NCBI GenBank assembly: GCA_023242925.1
Contig: CP096134.1
Coordinates: forward strand, 1,941,501-2,005,500
DNA length: 64,000 bases
Direction: 5' to 3'
DNA from: Hyphomonadaceae bacterium JAD_PAG50586_4
Lineage (GTDB): Bacteria > Pseudomonadota > Alphaproteobacteria > Caulobacterales > Aquidulcibacteraceae
Under the pieces are notes generated by a model. The model ran no database searches and was not told where the DNA came from. It worked only from the letters and a program-made list of their open reading frames with translations. A program made the position numbers and the translations under genes. The stretch's first letter is position 1, and each line of letters starts with the position of its first letter. Shown piece by piece: positions 55,763 to 64,000 of the stretch.

Positions 55763-57846
55763 AAAAAGATCCAAAAATTGTATTGGATACATTTTCGCTG
55801 GGATGCGCACCGATCTTCGTGATCGGATCATTCACTAAGGGAGTTACGGTCTATTCGCAGCAGGTCCGGGCCCTCAACTTGATCTGGTCCTTAGTGGAGG
55901 CGGGTGGCGTCGCGGACGGAGGTTCGAAAAGGATCGCAATCGTGGGCGGTGGGTTTGCCGGCCTTACAGCGGCCGCTGCGCTGTTGAAAAAGCTCCCCGA
56001 TGCTCAGATTACGATCTTTGAAAAATTCGACACTTTACTACCGCTCCAGCACGGATGTGATGCGCGCTGGCTTCATCCCAAAATTTACGACTGGCCAGCA
56101 GAGGGGAGTGAGGCGAGCGTCGCCATGCTGCCGCTGCTAAATTGGCGCGCCGCTCGCGCATCGGACGTTACCGCGGAAGTCATGGGTGAATGGCAAGCGC
56201 TCATGGGCGCGGAGGCCAAAGAAAGTGAAAAGGCCAAGAGGGCGGAACGCGTCAAAGTGTTCTGTAATACACGACATCTCCAAATCGAGACGCAGAGAAC
56301 AGAAGAAAAGGTTCTTCTTGAGTGGATTGGAGAGCCGCGCCACAGCGATGGCGGCAGTCGAGAAGAGCCCTCGCATGGCGGAAAAGGGCGTTTTGACTAC
56401 GTATTGCTTGCGGCCGGATTCGGCATAGAGCGGGCAACCCCGTCGTACTGGCGCAATGATGAGTTTGCGCAAGCGAGTTTAAGCGCGCGCCAGTCTTACA
56501 TCGTTTCCGGTGCGGGCGATGGAGGGGTGATTGACTTGCTTCGCTTGCAAATCTCCCAGTTTCGCCAGGACCGTATCCTCAACGAATTGTTCGATGATGT
56601 CACCGCGCTGCTTGATGCCTTTAAGAAGGCGCAAGCGGACAAGGTGGAGGATCTCTTCGTTGAGTTCGAGAGAATCGCCGACGCACATCCTAAAGAGTTC
56701 AAAGCCGTGCTGGAAAAGCTACGGCGGCGAATTCGACGCGATACAGAGGTTATCTTCAAGTATCGCACGGAGCGCCTGAGCGACCTGATCGGCAAGGACG
56801 CCCGCCTCTCATTTCAGAACAGAGTGTTATTTTTCCTGCTTTACCAGTGCGGGGCGTTTACGCCGAGCCGCAAGAAGCTGCGCCATCTTGCAGATCACTA
56901 TTTTGTGGGCCCTACGCATATCATTCGTCGTCACGGTGTTCGCCCTGAGGAAGCGCTCAGTGCGGTCCTGTCTAAAGACTTGATGGAAGCGGTCGAGAAG
57001 AGCCGCGATGCACTCGAAAAGCAGACATCACAAATTCAGTGGCGGGGCGGCTATTTCGCCTTTGCGGGAAAGTTAGGCGCCGCGAAGCAGAAACCCGATG
57101 GGGAGAAAGCGAAGTGGCGTAAAGAATATCTCCCAGGTCCGACCGCGCTTATGGCGCGTTCGTTCTGTTCCACGGTTGCGAGCATTTTGGAGAAGCGGAA
57201 TCAATCGGATCGCCGACTTCGTGTGACGCTGCATCGTGCCCTGATCGTCGGCGAGGAAGAGTTTCTTCAGCAGACGTGTCGGTATGCCGGATTTAATCTA
57301 AAGGGTGGTGACCAGGATGGAGCGGGGCGCACCTTTTCAAAGGAGCACGCCAGCATTGGCCTTGCGTACAGATCACGCAAGATCGTGCGCAGCCACGAAA
57401 ATGTACCAAATGAAGTGCTCGCCGCGGCCATGGCAGAGCTCAACTTGGAGGAGGAAGCGCGGCAGATGGATGACCGGGTGGGGTTCGTTCTGGCGATCCC
57501 GTTTCTTGAACCACTCACGGAGTTCACTGCGCCTAATCCGGTTTCGGCGGTGCTGTACATCGATACAACGTCGCAAATGCATCTCAGTGATGAGGAGGTC
57601 CGTGAGATCGTAAAAATCTGCAACAACTGGCTTGCAGATATCGTCAATAGTTCAAAGGATCTCGATCGCGTTTACAATTTGCGCCTTTCGGCGATCGGCC
57701 GGAATGCTCCTCCGCCGGCCGAGGTCAGTTACGCGATTACCAGGGCTTTTGAATTGATGGATGGGGTGCTTCCGCCAGAAACGAAAAAGCCGTTTCAACT
57801 GAATTACGACTATAACGATTTCAGACCGGTGGGCGGACCTAGCTAG
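55747..57846 (+). CDS. Large FAD/NAD(P)-binding protein with C-terminal GAF-like domain
   Basis: 699 residues; no known family recognised. A short N-terminal segment (APIFVIGSFTKGVTVYSQQV) precedes a dinucleotide-binding fold, RIAIVGGGFAGLTAAAALLK (67-72 core), and YDWPAEG. A second phosphate-binding turn, IVSGAGDGGVIDLLRLQ, is near 258-275; a helical middle (290-400) follows. From about 440, MARSFCSTVASILEKRN, EHASIGLAYRSRKIVRSHEN and VGFVLAIPFLEPL then VSAVLYIDTTSQMHLSDEE look like a GAF sensor domain. A ligand-sensing flavoenzyme is suggested. It is translationally coupled to the nucleoside-kinase-like gene and lies in a defence island. Confidence 0.7.
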   Translation: MDRNVEKDPKIVLDTFSLGCAPIFVIGSFTKGVTVYSQQVRALNLIWSLVEAGGVADGGSKRIAIVGGGFAGLTAAAALLKKLPDAQITIFEKFDTLLPLQHGCDARWLHPKIYDWPAEGSEASVAMLPLLNWRAARASDVTAEVMGEWQALMGAEAKESEKAKRAERVKVFCNTRHLQIETQRTEEKVLLEWIGEPRHSDGGSREEPSHGGKGRFDYVLLAAGFGIERATPSYWRNDEFAQASLSARQSYIVSGAGDGGVIDLLRLQISQFRQDRILNELFDDVTALLDAFKKAQADKVEDLFVEFERIADAHPKEFKAVLEKLRRRIRRDTEVIFKYRTERLSDLIGKDARLSFQNRVLFFLLYQCGAFTPSRKKLRHLADHYFVGPTHIIRRHGVRPEEALSAVLSKDLMEAVEKSRDALEKQTSQIQWRGGYFAFAGKLGAAKQKPDGEKAKWRKEYLPGPTALMARSFCSTVASILEKRNQSDRRLRVTLHRALIVGEEEFLQQTCRYAGFNLKGGDQDGAGRTFSKEHASIGLAYRSRKIVRSHENVPNEVLAAAMAELNLEEEARQMDDRVGFVLAIPFLEPLTEFTAPNPVSAVLYIDTTSQMHLSDEEVREIVKICNNWLADIVNSSKDLDRVYNLRLSAIGRNAPPPAEVSYAITRAFELMDGVLPPETKKPFQLNYDYNDFRPVGGPS

Positions 57847-58154
57847 AGGTGAGCCGCAGAACGAGTGTCTGTGTTGAGCACCGGTAAGGCGCGCGCAAGT
57901 GATTGTTCGTCCGGGCTCGTTTATCTTTGACGTGACCCCCGTTTCTCATCTGGCCGGGACTGGAGTCCGGTCGTCATTGGACTGCACCCCGAATTGCCAC
58001 CGGCCCGGCCCCACAACTCGCGAAAGCGTTTCGGCTTGCTAACGATGCGCGCAGCCGGCGTGACAGGTTACAACCTCTGCTATAAGCCTAGATCTCGCTG
58101 CATGAATCGGTTAGAATTCGAAACAATCGCGACATCAAATTCAGAGGGCATCTT
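57847..58154. other. Gene-free gap upstream of the methyltransferase operon
   Basis: 308 bases without a plausible coding frame. It should contain the promoter for the five-gene operon starting at 58155. AGAGGG lies 7 bases before that ATG. A small imperfect hairpin (GGACT-GG-AGTCC, near 57958-57969) is the only structure noticed. Confidence 0.4.
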
Positions 58155-59060
58155 ATGCCGGCCGAACGTGCCAAGAAGCGAGTGAACACTACCGCCAACA
58201 ACGTGCTGCCCTTTCGCAAGAAGGGCGGGCCCACGGCGACGATTGAGTGCGAAGACAATCTGAGCTTTATGCGAGCGCTAGATCCAGGCTCGATGAAGCT
58301 CATTGTTACCTCTCCGCCCTACAACATCGGCAAGGAATACGAGGAGCGTCGGAGCCAAGAGCGTTACATCGAAGAGCAAGCAGCGTGCATCGCTGAGGTA
58401 GTGCGGCTCTTGCATCCTAAAGGCTCAATCTGCTGGCAGGTAGGCAATCACGTTCAAGGAGGCGAAATTTTTCCTCTCGACGTGTTGCTTTACCCGCTCT
58501 TCAAGAACCACGGCCTCCAGCTACGCAATCGTATCGTCTGGACCTTCGGCCACGGCCTTCATTGCCAGAAGCGCTTTTCGGGTCGACACGAGACCATCCT
58601 GTGGTTCACCAAGTCCGACGACTACACCTTCAATCTCGACCCGGTGCGTGTGCCGTCGAAGTATCCCGAGAAGAAGCACTTCAAGGGACCCAACAAAGGC
58701 AAGATATCAAGCAACCCGCTGGGCAAGAATCCGACGGACGTGTGGGACATCCCGAATGTGAAGTCGAACCACGTCGAAAAGGCCGACCACCCTTGCCAAT
58801 TTCCGGTGGGGCTCGTTGAAAGACTCGTGTTGTCGCTGACCGACACGGGCGACAACGTGCTGGACCCCTACATCGGAGTGGGATCGTCTGCGATCGCCGC
58901 GCTGAAGCACCAACGACATGCCTACGGATGCGACACCGACTACGGATACGTCAAAACGGCGCTGGCTCGCATCGAGCAGTTGCACGCGGGCAAGCTGCGC
59001 ACGCGGCCTATGGATAAGCCCATTTATCAGCCCCCGCCGAAGAACCGAGGCGGCCAATGA
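58155..59060 (+). CDS. Beta-class site-specific DNA methyltransferase (N4-cytosine or N6-adenine)
   Basis: 301 residues. Catalytic motif IV VTSPPYNIGKEYEE (51-64) near the N-terminus, target-recognition region in the middle (RFSGRHETILWFTKSDDYTF) and SAM motif DNVLDPYIGVGSSAIAALKH at the C-terminus: the beta-class order. TSPPY is more often N4-cytosine, but N6-adenine cannot be excluded. It protects host DNA from the endonuclease encoded next (4-base overlap). First gene of the five-gene operon. Confidence 0.92.
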   Translation: MPAERAKKRVNTTANNVLPFRKKGGPTATIECEDNLSFMRALDPGSMKLIVTSPPYNIGKEYEERRSQERYIEEQAACIAEVVRLLHPKGSICWQVGNHVQGGEIFPLDVLLYPLFKNHGLQLRNRIVWTFGHGLHCQKRFSGRHETILWFTKSDDYTFNLDPVRVPSKYPEKKHFKGPNKGKISSNPLGKNPTDVWDIPNVKSNHVEKADHPCQFPVGLVERLVLSLTDTGDNVLDPYIGVGSSAIAALKHQRHAYGCDTDYGYVKTALARIEQLHAGKLRTRPMDKPIYQPPPKNRGGQ

Positions 59061-59518
59061 AGTTCGCCGGCGCCTTCTCGCTTCACAACGGCGATGCCGA
59101 ATGGGATCGCCGTGATCTGAAGGAATGGCTGACCGATTTGTTCGAGGCGCCCGCGATCCAAATCGGGGTAGGGTGCACGAGCGCGATCCGTTCGCACCTT
59201 CGCACCGAACTCACCAATGCAGGCTGGGCCTCCAACGTCCGGATCAATTCGGCATACGACCTGACGGTTACAGGCATGTCCGGCGATCTCGCGTTCCAAA
59301 TTCAGACCGGCAACATCAGTCGGGCGATGTATGATCTCTTAAAGCTTGAATATCTCTACAAGGAAGAAAAGATTGCGGCTGCAGCGCTTGCGCTCCCCAC
59401 TAGAGTCGCGGCCAACGCGATCGCCTCCAACGTAGCGCACGTCGAACGGGTCTGGAGCGAACTTCAGCTGCTCCACCATATCATCAATGTGCCGCTACTT
59501 CTCGTGTCGTTCGAATAA
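59057..59518 (+). CDS. BglII/BstYI-like type II restriction endonuclease, altered active site
   Basis: 153 residues. INSAYDLTVTGMSGDLAFQI, then QTGNISRAMYDLLKLEYLYK, is the BglII-family core, in which the (E)-V-(E/Q)-F-G-N strand is followed by a DLLKLxYLY helix. The position of the catalytic Glu is Gln81 here (AFQIQTGN), with Gln83 as the third residue; Asp68 and Asp77 remain. So either it uses a variant site or it is a weak or dead nuclease. It overlaps the methyltransferase by 4 bases and precedes the ParB-like gene by 6. Confidence 0.75.
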   Translation: MKFAGAFSLHNGDAEWDRRDLKEWLTDLFEAPAIQIGVGCTSAIRSHLRTELTNAGWASNVRINSAYDLTVTGMSGDLAFQIQTGNISRAMYDLLKLEYLYKEEKIAAAALALPTRVAANAIASNVAHVERVWSELQLLHHIINVPLLLVSFE

Positions 59519-59524
59519 GAGGCC

Positions 59525-60967
59525 GTGGTGAGCAAACATAAGATTGAGGTTCAGCCTCAGCACCAAAGAACGCAAGTGATCGCGGGGCTGGATACGCAGA
59601 AGGCGAAGAAAGCGGATAATTGGTTCGTACACGAAGGCAAGAACACGCCTTTAAGCGTCATCACGCTGCCGATCGGCACGCCAATTTATCGCATGGGCAA
59701 TGGTCGCACGCAAACTGATCAACTTGCCTATATCGCGGCCGCCAACGCCGCCGGCGGAGTGGGCGCGAAGGTCGGCGCGGACTTTTTTAGCGCCCATGAA
59801 GAGGATGTGGCCGCACAAACAGAGCAGCACAAGATTTTGATTAAGCTGGCCGAGACCGGCACAGATTCAATCACACCTATCATCGAAGAGCTCAGCCGCA
59901 CCGGGCAGACGAAGAGCATTCTCATTACGCCGACTGGCGTCGTCGTCGATGGTAATCGCCGATTGGCGGCCATGCGCGAGCTATTCGCCAGCGGGAAGTT
60001 TCCGAAATTTGCGACCATCGAATGCGAAGTACTTCCCCAACTAACTCCAGATCAGCTGGACGATATTGAAGATCGTCTGCAGATGCGCCCTGAGACGAAG
60101 CTCCCGTACACGTGGGTCAATGACGCCATTCGCGTGCAAAAGCGCTTGAAGTCGAAGAACGAGCAACAGGTTTCTCGCCTGATGCGGCGGGAAAAAGCCG
60201 ACATCAAGAAGGCGGTGCAGGCACTCGCCTTCGCCGACATCTATCTCACGGAATGGCTCAAAGCGCCGAATGACTACGCGCGCGTGGCGGACGGGCGGCA
60301 GTTTTTCTACGACCTCGTCGGGCGCATCAAGGACGAGGCCGGACCGCTGCGCGAAGTGAATATGCGCATCGCCTGGATGATGTTCGACAATCGCAAAAAC
60401 CTCGGCAGCCGCGTGTACGATTTCAACAAATTGCTAGGCAATCCAGAGGTCGCCGAGCGGTTGCTGGAGCATTTTCTCGACAACGAGGACGACGGCGACG
60501 ACGAGGCCGAAAGCGAGGCGAACGAAGGCGGTAACGAAGCGGAGACGCCTATTGTTGACCATGCTCCGGTGCCGACGGAAGGTGCGTCGGAGAGCGGGCC
60601 CACGCCGTCGGAGCCTGGAGATGGACTCGAGATAGATTTCGGGGAGGACGCAGCGCCTGCGTCTCCGTACACCGGCCTCATTTCCGCGTTGGACGATAAG
60701 GACCGGCGGGAAGACTTGACCGAAGATTTCATCTCGGTTGCTCAATTTGTCATCGACGCCGGGAAAGTGAAGCAAAAGGGGCAGGCGGCGCTCTCTGCCG
60801 CGAAGGACGCGAACAAGCGCTTAACAGAGCTTGATCTGACCGAGGCCGACGCGAAAACCTGGGACGGCCTTGAAAAGCAATTGGGCGCAGTCGCCAAGCG
60901 CTCAACCGAGCTCTTGGAGGCGTTGCAGGATATCCGCAAGAAGGCGGATCAAGCTAAACCCACGTGA
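59525..60967 (+). CDS. ParB/sulfiredoxin-fold nuclease-like protein
   Basis: 480 residues from GTG 59525 (or 59528). The ParB-like core is at about 125-155: KSILITPTGVVVDGNRRLAA, matching the V-DGN-RR motif of ParB/DndB-like NTPase-nucleases. Helical regions with QVSRLMRREKADIKKAVQAL resemble the ParB HTH part, followed by an acidic linker (DNEDDGDDEAESEANEGG) and a C-terminal helical bundle. Probably recognises or nicks DNA as part of the operon's restriction activity. Overlaps the helicase start by 4 bases (GTGA). Confidence 0.75.
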   Translation: MVSKHKIEVQPQHQRTQVIAGLDTQKAKKADNWFVHEGKNTPLSVITLPIGTPIYRMGNGRTQTDQLAYIAAANAAGGVGAKVGADFFSAHEEDVAAQTEQHKILIKLAETGTDSITPIIEELSRTGQTKSILITPTGVVVDGNRRLAAMRELFASGKFPKFATIECEVLPQLTPDQLDDIEDRLQMRPETKLPYTWVNDAIRVQKRLKSKNEQQVSRLMRREKADIKKAVQALAFADIYLTEWLKAPNDYARVADGRQFFYDLVGRIKDEAGPLREVNMRIAWMMFDNRKNLGSRVYDFNKLLGNPEVAERLLEHFLDNEDDGDDEAESEANEGGNEAETPIVDHAPVPTEGASESGPTPSEPGDGLEIDFGEDAAPASPYTGLISALDDKDRREDLTEDFISVAQFVIDAGKVKQKGQAALSAAKDANKRLTELDLTEADAKTWDGLEKQLGAVAKRSTELLEALQDIRKKADQAKPT

Positions 60968-62860
60968 CCGGAGCGCCATCAGTCTATCTCGAATGCGGCG
61001 CCCGCGGTTCGTACGGATTGCTTACGATCGATCCGCCGCACGACACTTTGCTGGGCCGCTTTCAGCAAGCGGCCCTCAGCTCGGGTATCGATTTCCAACT
61101 GCGTCCCGACGGATTGGAAATGCCTTGGGTCGGTCTGTTGTCGCTGTTGCGAGAATTTGGCCCGCAACAGCGATCGCTGGGCTTCCAGTTTCGGCCCAAG
61201 GGCGACGAGGCGCGCGACCGCATCGCGCTTTTCATGCGGCAATACAAACAAGTCCAAGCCGCACAGGGGGACCTTACACTCACGCTGTCGGAGGATGACG
61301 TTGATCGGCGCCTAGCCGAAGAGGGTTTCACGCTTCATGCCTTGAAGTCGTTCCAACGCCGCGACCTGGCGCGTCTGCTAAGTCTTTCGAACGGGGCCAA
61401 CTTCTCGGTGCCGGGGGCGGGCAAGACTGCCGTTACGTTGGCGATGCATCTGCTTACGCGCCGACCGGGGCAGCACATTCTCATCATCTGTCCGAAGGCC
61501 GCGTTTCCAGCGTGGCGCACGGTGGTCAAGGATTTCGTCGCGCCGGACGCGCCAAACGGCAATGCCGAAGAGTTCACGATTCTCTCTGGGACTGGCGAAG
61601 ACGTCACAAAGGCGCTGTCCAGCGGCAAGACCCGATCTCGTCATCAATTACGACCTGATCATCAACATGCCGGATGTGATCGGCCATTATCTAGCAACGA
61701 AGCGCGTCCATTTGGTTTTAGATGAAGCTCACCGCATGAAGGCGGGCTTGGGTTCGCTGCGCGGTGCGCTCTTGCTCAATGTTTCGCCGCTGCCAATTAG
61801 GCGGGACATTCTGACAGGCACGCCGATGCCGCAAAGCGCAGCGGATCTGCAATCGCAATTGGACTTCTTGTGGCCCGGCGGCGGATTAGGCGCGCGGATT
61901 GCGCGCGGGGCTTCGCCGCGATTAGTTCTCGGCAATCTCTTCGTGCGCACAACGAAGGCCGATCTAAAATTGCCCAAGCCGAAGCGCCACTTCAAACAGG
62001 TGCCAATGGCGAAGGGTCAGATGGCGCTCTACGGCGTAGTCAAGAGCGAGTTTGTGAGGCACGCAAGCGCGTTGCGCACGGATTCGCGCGTGGACCTGCA
62101 GTCAGCCAAGCGGACCATCATGCGGCTTCTGCAATTGTCAGCAAACCCGCTGCTCGCGCTGAAGGGGATAGCAGCTGAAGCTGCTTATTTCGATCAAGGC
62201 ATTTTGGAACAGGTAGTCGCCGAGGGCGCTTCGACGAAGATGCGGGCGGTCGCGGACTTCGCGCGTGAGCTTGCCGCTCAAGATCGCAAATCCGTGATCT
62301 GGACTATCTTCACCGATACCATCCTCCAAATGGAGCGTCTGCTCGCCGATCTCAATCCAGTGACGATTTACGGCGCGACGCCGACGGGCGAGCCGAGCGA
62401 TCCTCAATCGCGCGAGGGCAAACTCGCTCGCTTTCATGCCGACCCTGCTTGCAAGGTCCTGATCGCAAATCCCGCCGCCGCTGGTGAAGGGATCAGCCTG
62501 CACAAAGTCTGTCACGATGCGATCTATCTCGACCGCAGCTATGTCAGCACGCACTATCTGCAGTCGATCGACCGTATCCATCGGCTCGGCCTGCCCGAGG
62601 GCGTCGAAACCAATATTTGGATATACCAGACCATGGCGCCTGCTGGTTTGGGCTGCATCGATCATTCGGTAAGTCGCCGTCTGGCGCACAAGCTCAGAGC
62701 GTTGCAGCTGTTGCTGGACGATGAAGATCTGCACGATTTGGCTCTTGATGAGGAAAACGCGGACGATCCCATCGCATGGGACATCGATCTTGAAGACGTT
62801 CGCGATCTCGTCGAAGAACTCGAGGGCAGGGCTGTCTGGGTGGAAGAGGAAGCGGGCTGA
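60964..62860 (+). CDS. SNF2-type DEAH helicase/translocase, one frameshift
   Basis: About 632 residues when corrected. Walker A FSVPGAGKTAVTLAMHLL (149-155 core), Walker B VHLVLDEAHRMK, motif III LTGTPMPQSAADLQSQLDFL, C-terminal lobe with VIWTIFTDTILQMERLL and motif VI YLQSIDRIHRLGLPEG. The frame breaks at 61627-61628, where one A is surplus (or two bases are missing); removal gives SSGRPDLVINYDLIINMPDV. Likely an ATP-driven DNA translocase serving the nucleases. It overlaps the following gene by one base. Confidence 0.85.
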
Positions 62861-63699
62861 TGCTCGCGCCGAGCAGGCATTTCTCCGTCAGTGCGTTCAC
62901 CGCCGTCGAACTCATTCGTGCGTACAAGACGACATACAACGTCGACGCCGTGGCGGCGGCAAGCGCTCTCAATCGGCTCGACGCGTCATTTGCTGCAGCC
63001 GACGTCGAGGCGGGCCTCTCGCTCGACCAATTGCTGCCTGCCGACATCGATTTCGTAGACACCGTCGCCTCACTGCGGCGCGCGATCTGTTTTTTGATCG
63101 AGCATCATCGACCGCACTGGCGGCCCTACTGTGCCAGTGGCCGGCGCGCTCTCCTCGAGGCGCTTTCGTTGTCGGAGCTCCAGCTCTTCGACAATGCGGC
63201 GCTCACTGCGACCATTCCGTGCTTGGAAGCGCTCGAATGGTGGTATCGCCTACAAGCGCTTGTGCGCGGGCTCGAAAACTCGGCCAAGTCGCTGCAAGGC
63301 GGGAAAGCCGAAATCCTCACGCTCATGTACGAGCGTGAGCGGCTTCAGGCATTGGGTATCGGTCTGGAGCCGGAGTGGGTTGGTTTCGAAACTTTTGGCG
63401 TAGGCTATGATGTGCGTTCCTACGATCCCGGACCTTATGGACCTGTAGCGCGTCTCATCGAGGTGAAGTCGTCAAAGCGAAACCCGCCCCGAATGATTCT
63501 GACCCGAGGGGAATGGGACGCCGCGAAAAAATATGGCGACAGCTTTGTCTTTCACTTGTGGCGTTTGCCGAAAGAGGAGCGCGTAGAATATTCGGTCGCG
63601 GAGATCGCTGCGCACGTCCCCGATGACAGCGGGCAGGGGCGATGGAGCTTCTTGGAAATCGTTTTCGCATCGACTGCGCCAAACGAGACGATACCTTAG
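62860..63699 (+). CDS. DUF3883-type (Mrr/PD-(D/E)xK-like) nuclease-domain protein
   Basis: 279 residues. N-terminal helical region; the C-terminal domain has GFETFGVGYDVRSYDPGPYG then ARLIEVKSSKRNPPRMILTR, GEWDAAKKYGDSFVFHLWRL, which is the DUF3883/NO VEIN C-terminal nuclease pattern with Asp and Glu-x-Lys of a PD-(D/E)xK site. It could be a second, DNA-end or modification-dependent nuclease working with the SNF2 helicase. Last gene of the operon. Confidence 0.78.
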   Translation: MLAPSRHFSVSAFTAVELIRAYKTTYNVDAVAAASALNRLDASFAAADVEAGLSLDQLLPADIDFVDTVASLRRAICFLIEHHRPHWRPYCASGRRALLEALSLSELQLFDNAALTATIPCLEALEWWYRLQALVRGLENSAKSLQGGKAEILTLMYERERLQALGIGLEPEWVGFETFGVGYDVRSYDPGPYGPVARLIEVKSSKRNPPRMILTRGEWDAAKKYGDSFVFHLWRLPKEERVEYSVAEIAAHVPDDSGQGRWSFLEIVFASTAPNETIP

Positions 63700-63730
63700 G
63701 AAGCGCAACCAAGCATGTCATGAGCCGCCA

Positions 63731-63761
63731 ATTGAAGGTTCGAGTCCTGCCGGGGTTACCA
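63731..63761 (+). other. tRNA 3'-end fragment (T-arm, acceptor strand and CCA): possible attachment site
   Basis: GAAGGTTCGAGTCCTGC followed by CGGGGTT and ACCA reproduces the T stem-loop, 3' acceptor strand and CCA end of a tRNA. No 5' half with a matching AACCCCG strand lies within 76 bases upstream, so this is a remnant, as left at an attachment site by integration into a tRNA gene. It sits 30 bases after the defence operon. Confidence 0.5.
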
Positions 63762-63789
63762 CTCAATCATCGCCGGAAACGCGCGCTTC

Positions 63790-63975
63790 GTGGCCATAAA
63801 ATCGGAGAGGGTAAAGGAAGCTCCGCTCGACATCAGCGCACTCTATCCGCAAACGCCACCCCGCGTCGCCGCATCAGCGATCGAAGCCCGTCAGGGCCGA
63901 GACGCAACGCGGCTCGGTCGCGCAGCGCGACGAGAGCGCGGCCCGCGCGCTGAGCGCGGGCGACGCCCAAAATAA
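63790..63975 (+). CDS. Uncertain small basic protein or gene fragment
   Basis: 61 residues from GTG with an Arg/Ala-rich C-terminus (ATRLGRAARRERGPRAERGR). The N-terminal half (SERVKEAPLDISALYPQTPP) looks like ordinary protein, but no family is recognised. It could be a small hypothetical or the 3' part of a frameshifted gene. No good ribosome-binding site. Confidence 0.2.
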   Translation: MAIKSERVKEAPLDISALYPQTPPRVAASAIEARQGRDATRLGRAARRERGPRAERGRRPK

Positions 63976-64000
63976 ATCTCCGCCCCATTGCCAATCCCAC

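Noticed and set aside
58155-63699. DISARM, BREX, Dnd/Ssp or Druantia assignment for the defence operon
   Set aside because: Marker genes for these systems (DUF1998, pglZ, dndB-E, DruE-type helicase) are not present.
63686-63761. Complete tRNA gene
   Set aside because: Only the T-arm, 3' acceptor strand and CCA are present; no 5' acceptor strand, D-arm or anticodon arm can be placed.
1-64000. CRISPR array or rRNA genes
   Set aside because: No regularly spaced direct repeats and no rRNA-like sequence were seen.

Overview
The window reads as alphaproteobacterial DNA. It is GC-rich and carries a TonB-dependent receptor, a heterotetrameric sarcosine oxidase operon, a Trb-type conjugation system in the alphaproteobacterial gene order and ATGA/GTGA stop-start overlaps throughout. 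Conjugation genes, an IS3-family insertion, a defence island and a tRNA 3'-end remnant near the right edge suggest a large integrative/conjugative element or plasmid carrying a catabolic island. That assignment is an inference, because no relaxase, integrase or replication gene lies inside the window.

Layout: (1) 1-1.9 kb, mobile-element style small genes (SSB-like fragment, XRE regulator, zinc-ribbon protein) around a nested inverted repeat. (2) 1.9-8.7 kb, an acyl-CoA degradation block: SCP-x-type thiolase, two MaoC-type proteins, SDR, crotonase, LysR regulator and acyl-CoA ligase. (3) 8.7-14.3 kb (minus), an ACAD10/11-like acyl-CoA dehydrogenase beside an APH-family kinase, SDR, zinc alcohol dehydrogenase and serine esterase, resembling the 4-hydroxyacyl-CoA kinase logic of levulinate (lva) catabolism. 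(4) 14.4-27.1 kb, uptake and amino-acid-like chemistry: ornithine-cyclodeaminase-like protein, M19 dipeptidase, TonB receptor, DadA-like oxidase, MFS transporter, MarR regulator, PLP lyase, ferredoxin and reductase, nitroreductase, M20 amidohydrolase, Ldh-type reductase. (5) 27.3-33.2 kb, soxBDAG-purU. (6) 33.3-35.4 kb, an alpha/beta hydrolase and a LuxR-type regulator. (7) 35.6-46.5 kb, traG-trbBCDEJLFGI. (8) 46.5-49.4 kb, an IS3-family copy inside an AlpA-like gene, then an ECF sigma factor and small regulators. (9) 49.6-63.7 kb, a defence-like island: a SIR2-STAND protein, a nucleotide-metabolism group with a novel-looking FAD/GAF-like protein, and a tightly coupled operon of DNA methyltransferase, BglII-like endonuclease, ParB-like protein, SNF2-type helicase and DUF3883-type nuclease.

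Two global signals stand out. First, a 14-bp palindrome GTTGC-N4-GCAAC (four perfect and two degenerate copies) sits upstream of most transcription units of the catabolic island, including the marR gene, which implies one MarR-controlled regulon. Second, about fourteen otherwise intact genes carry a single-base frameshift. Most are one base missing from a short homopolymer, which points to uncorrected sequencing indels rather than gene decay. These genes are described over their reconstructed full extent. Starts were chosen by ribosome-binding site and family alignment from memory; no database search was possible.
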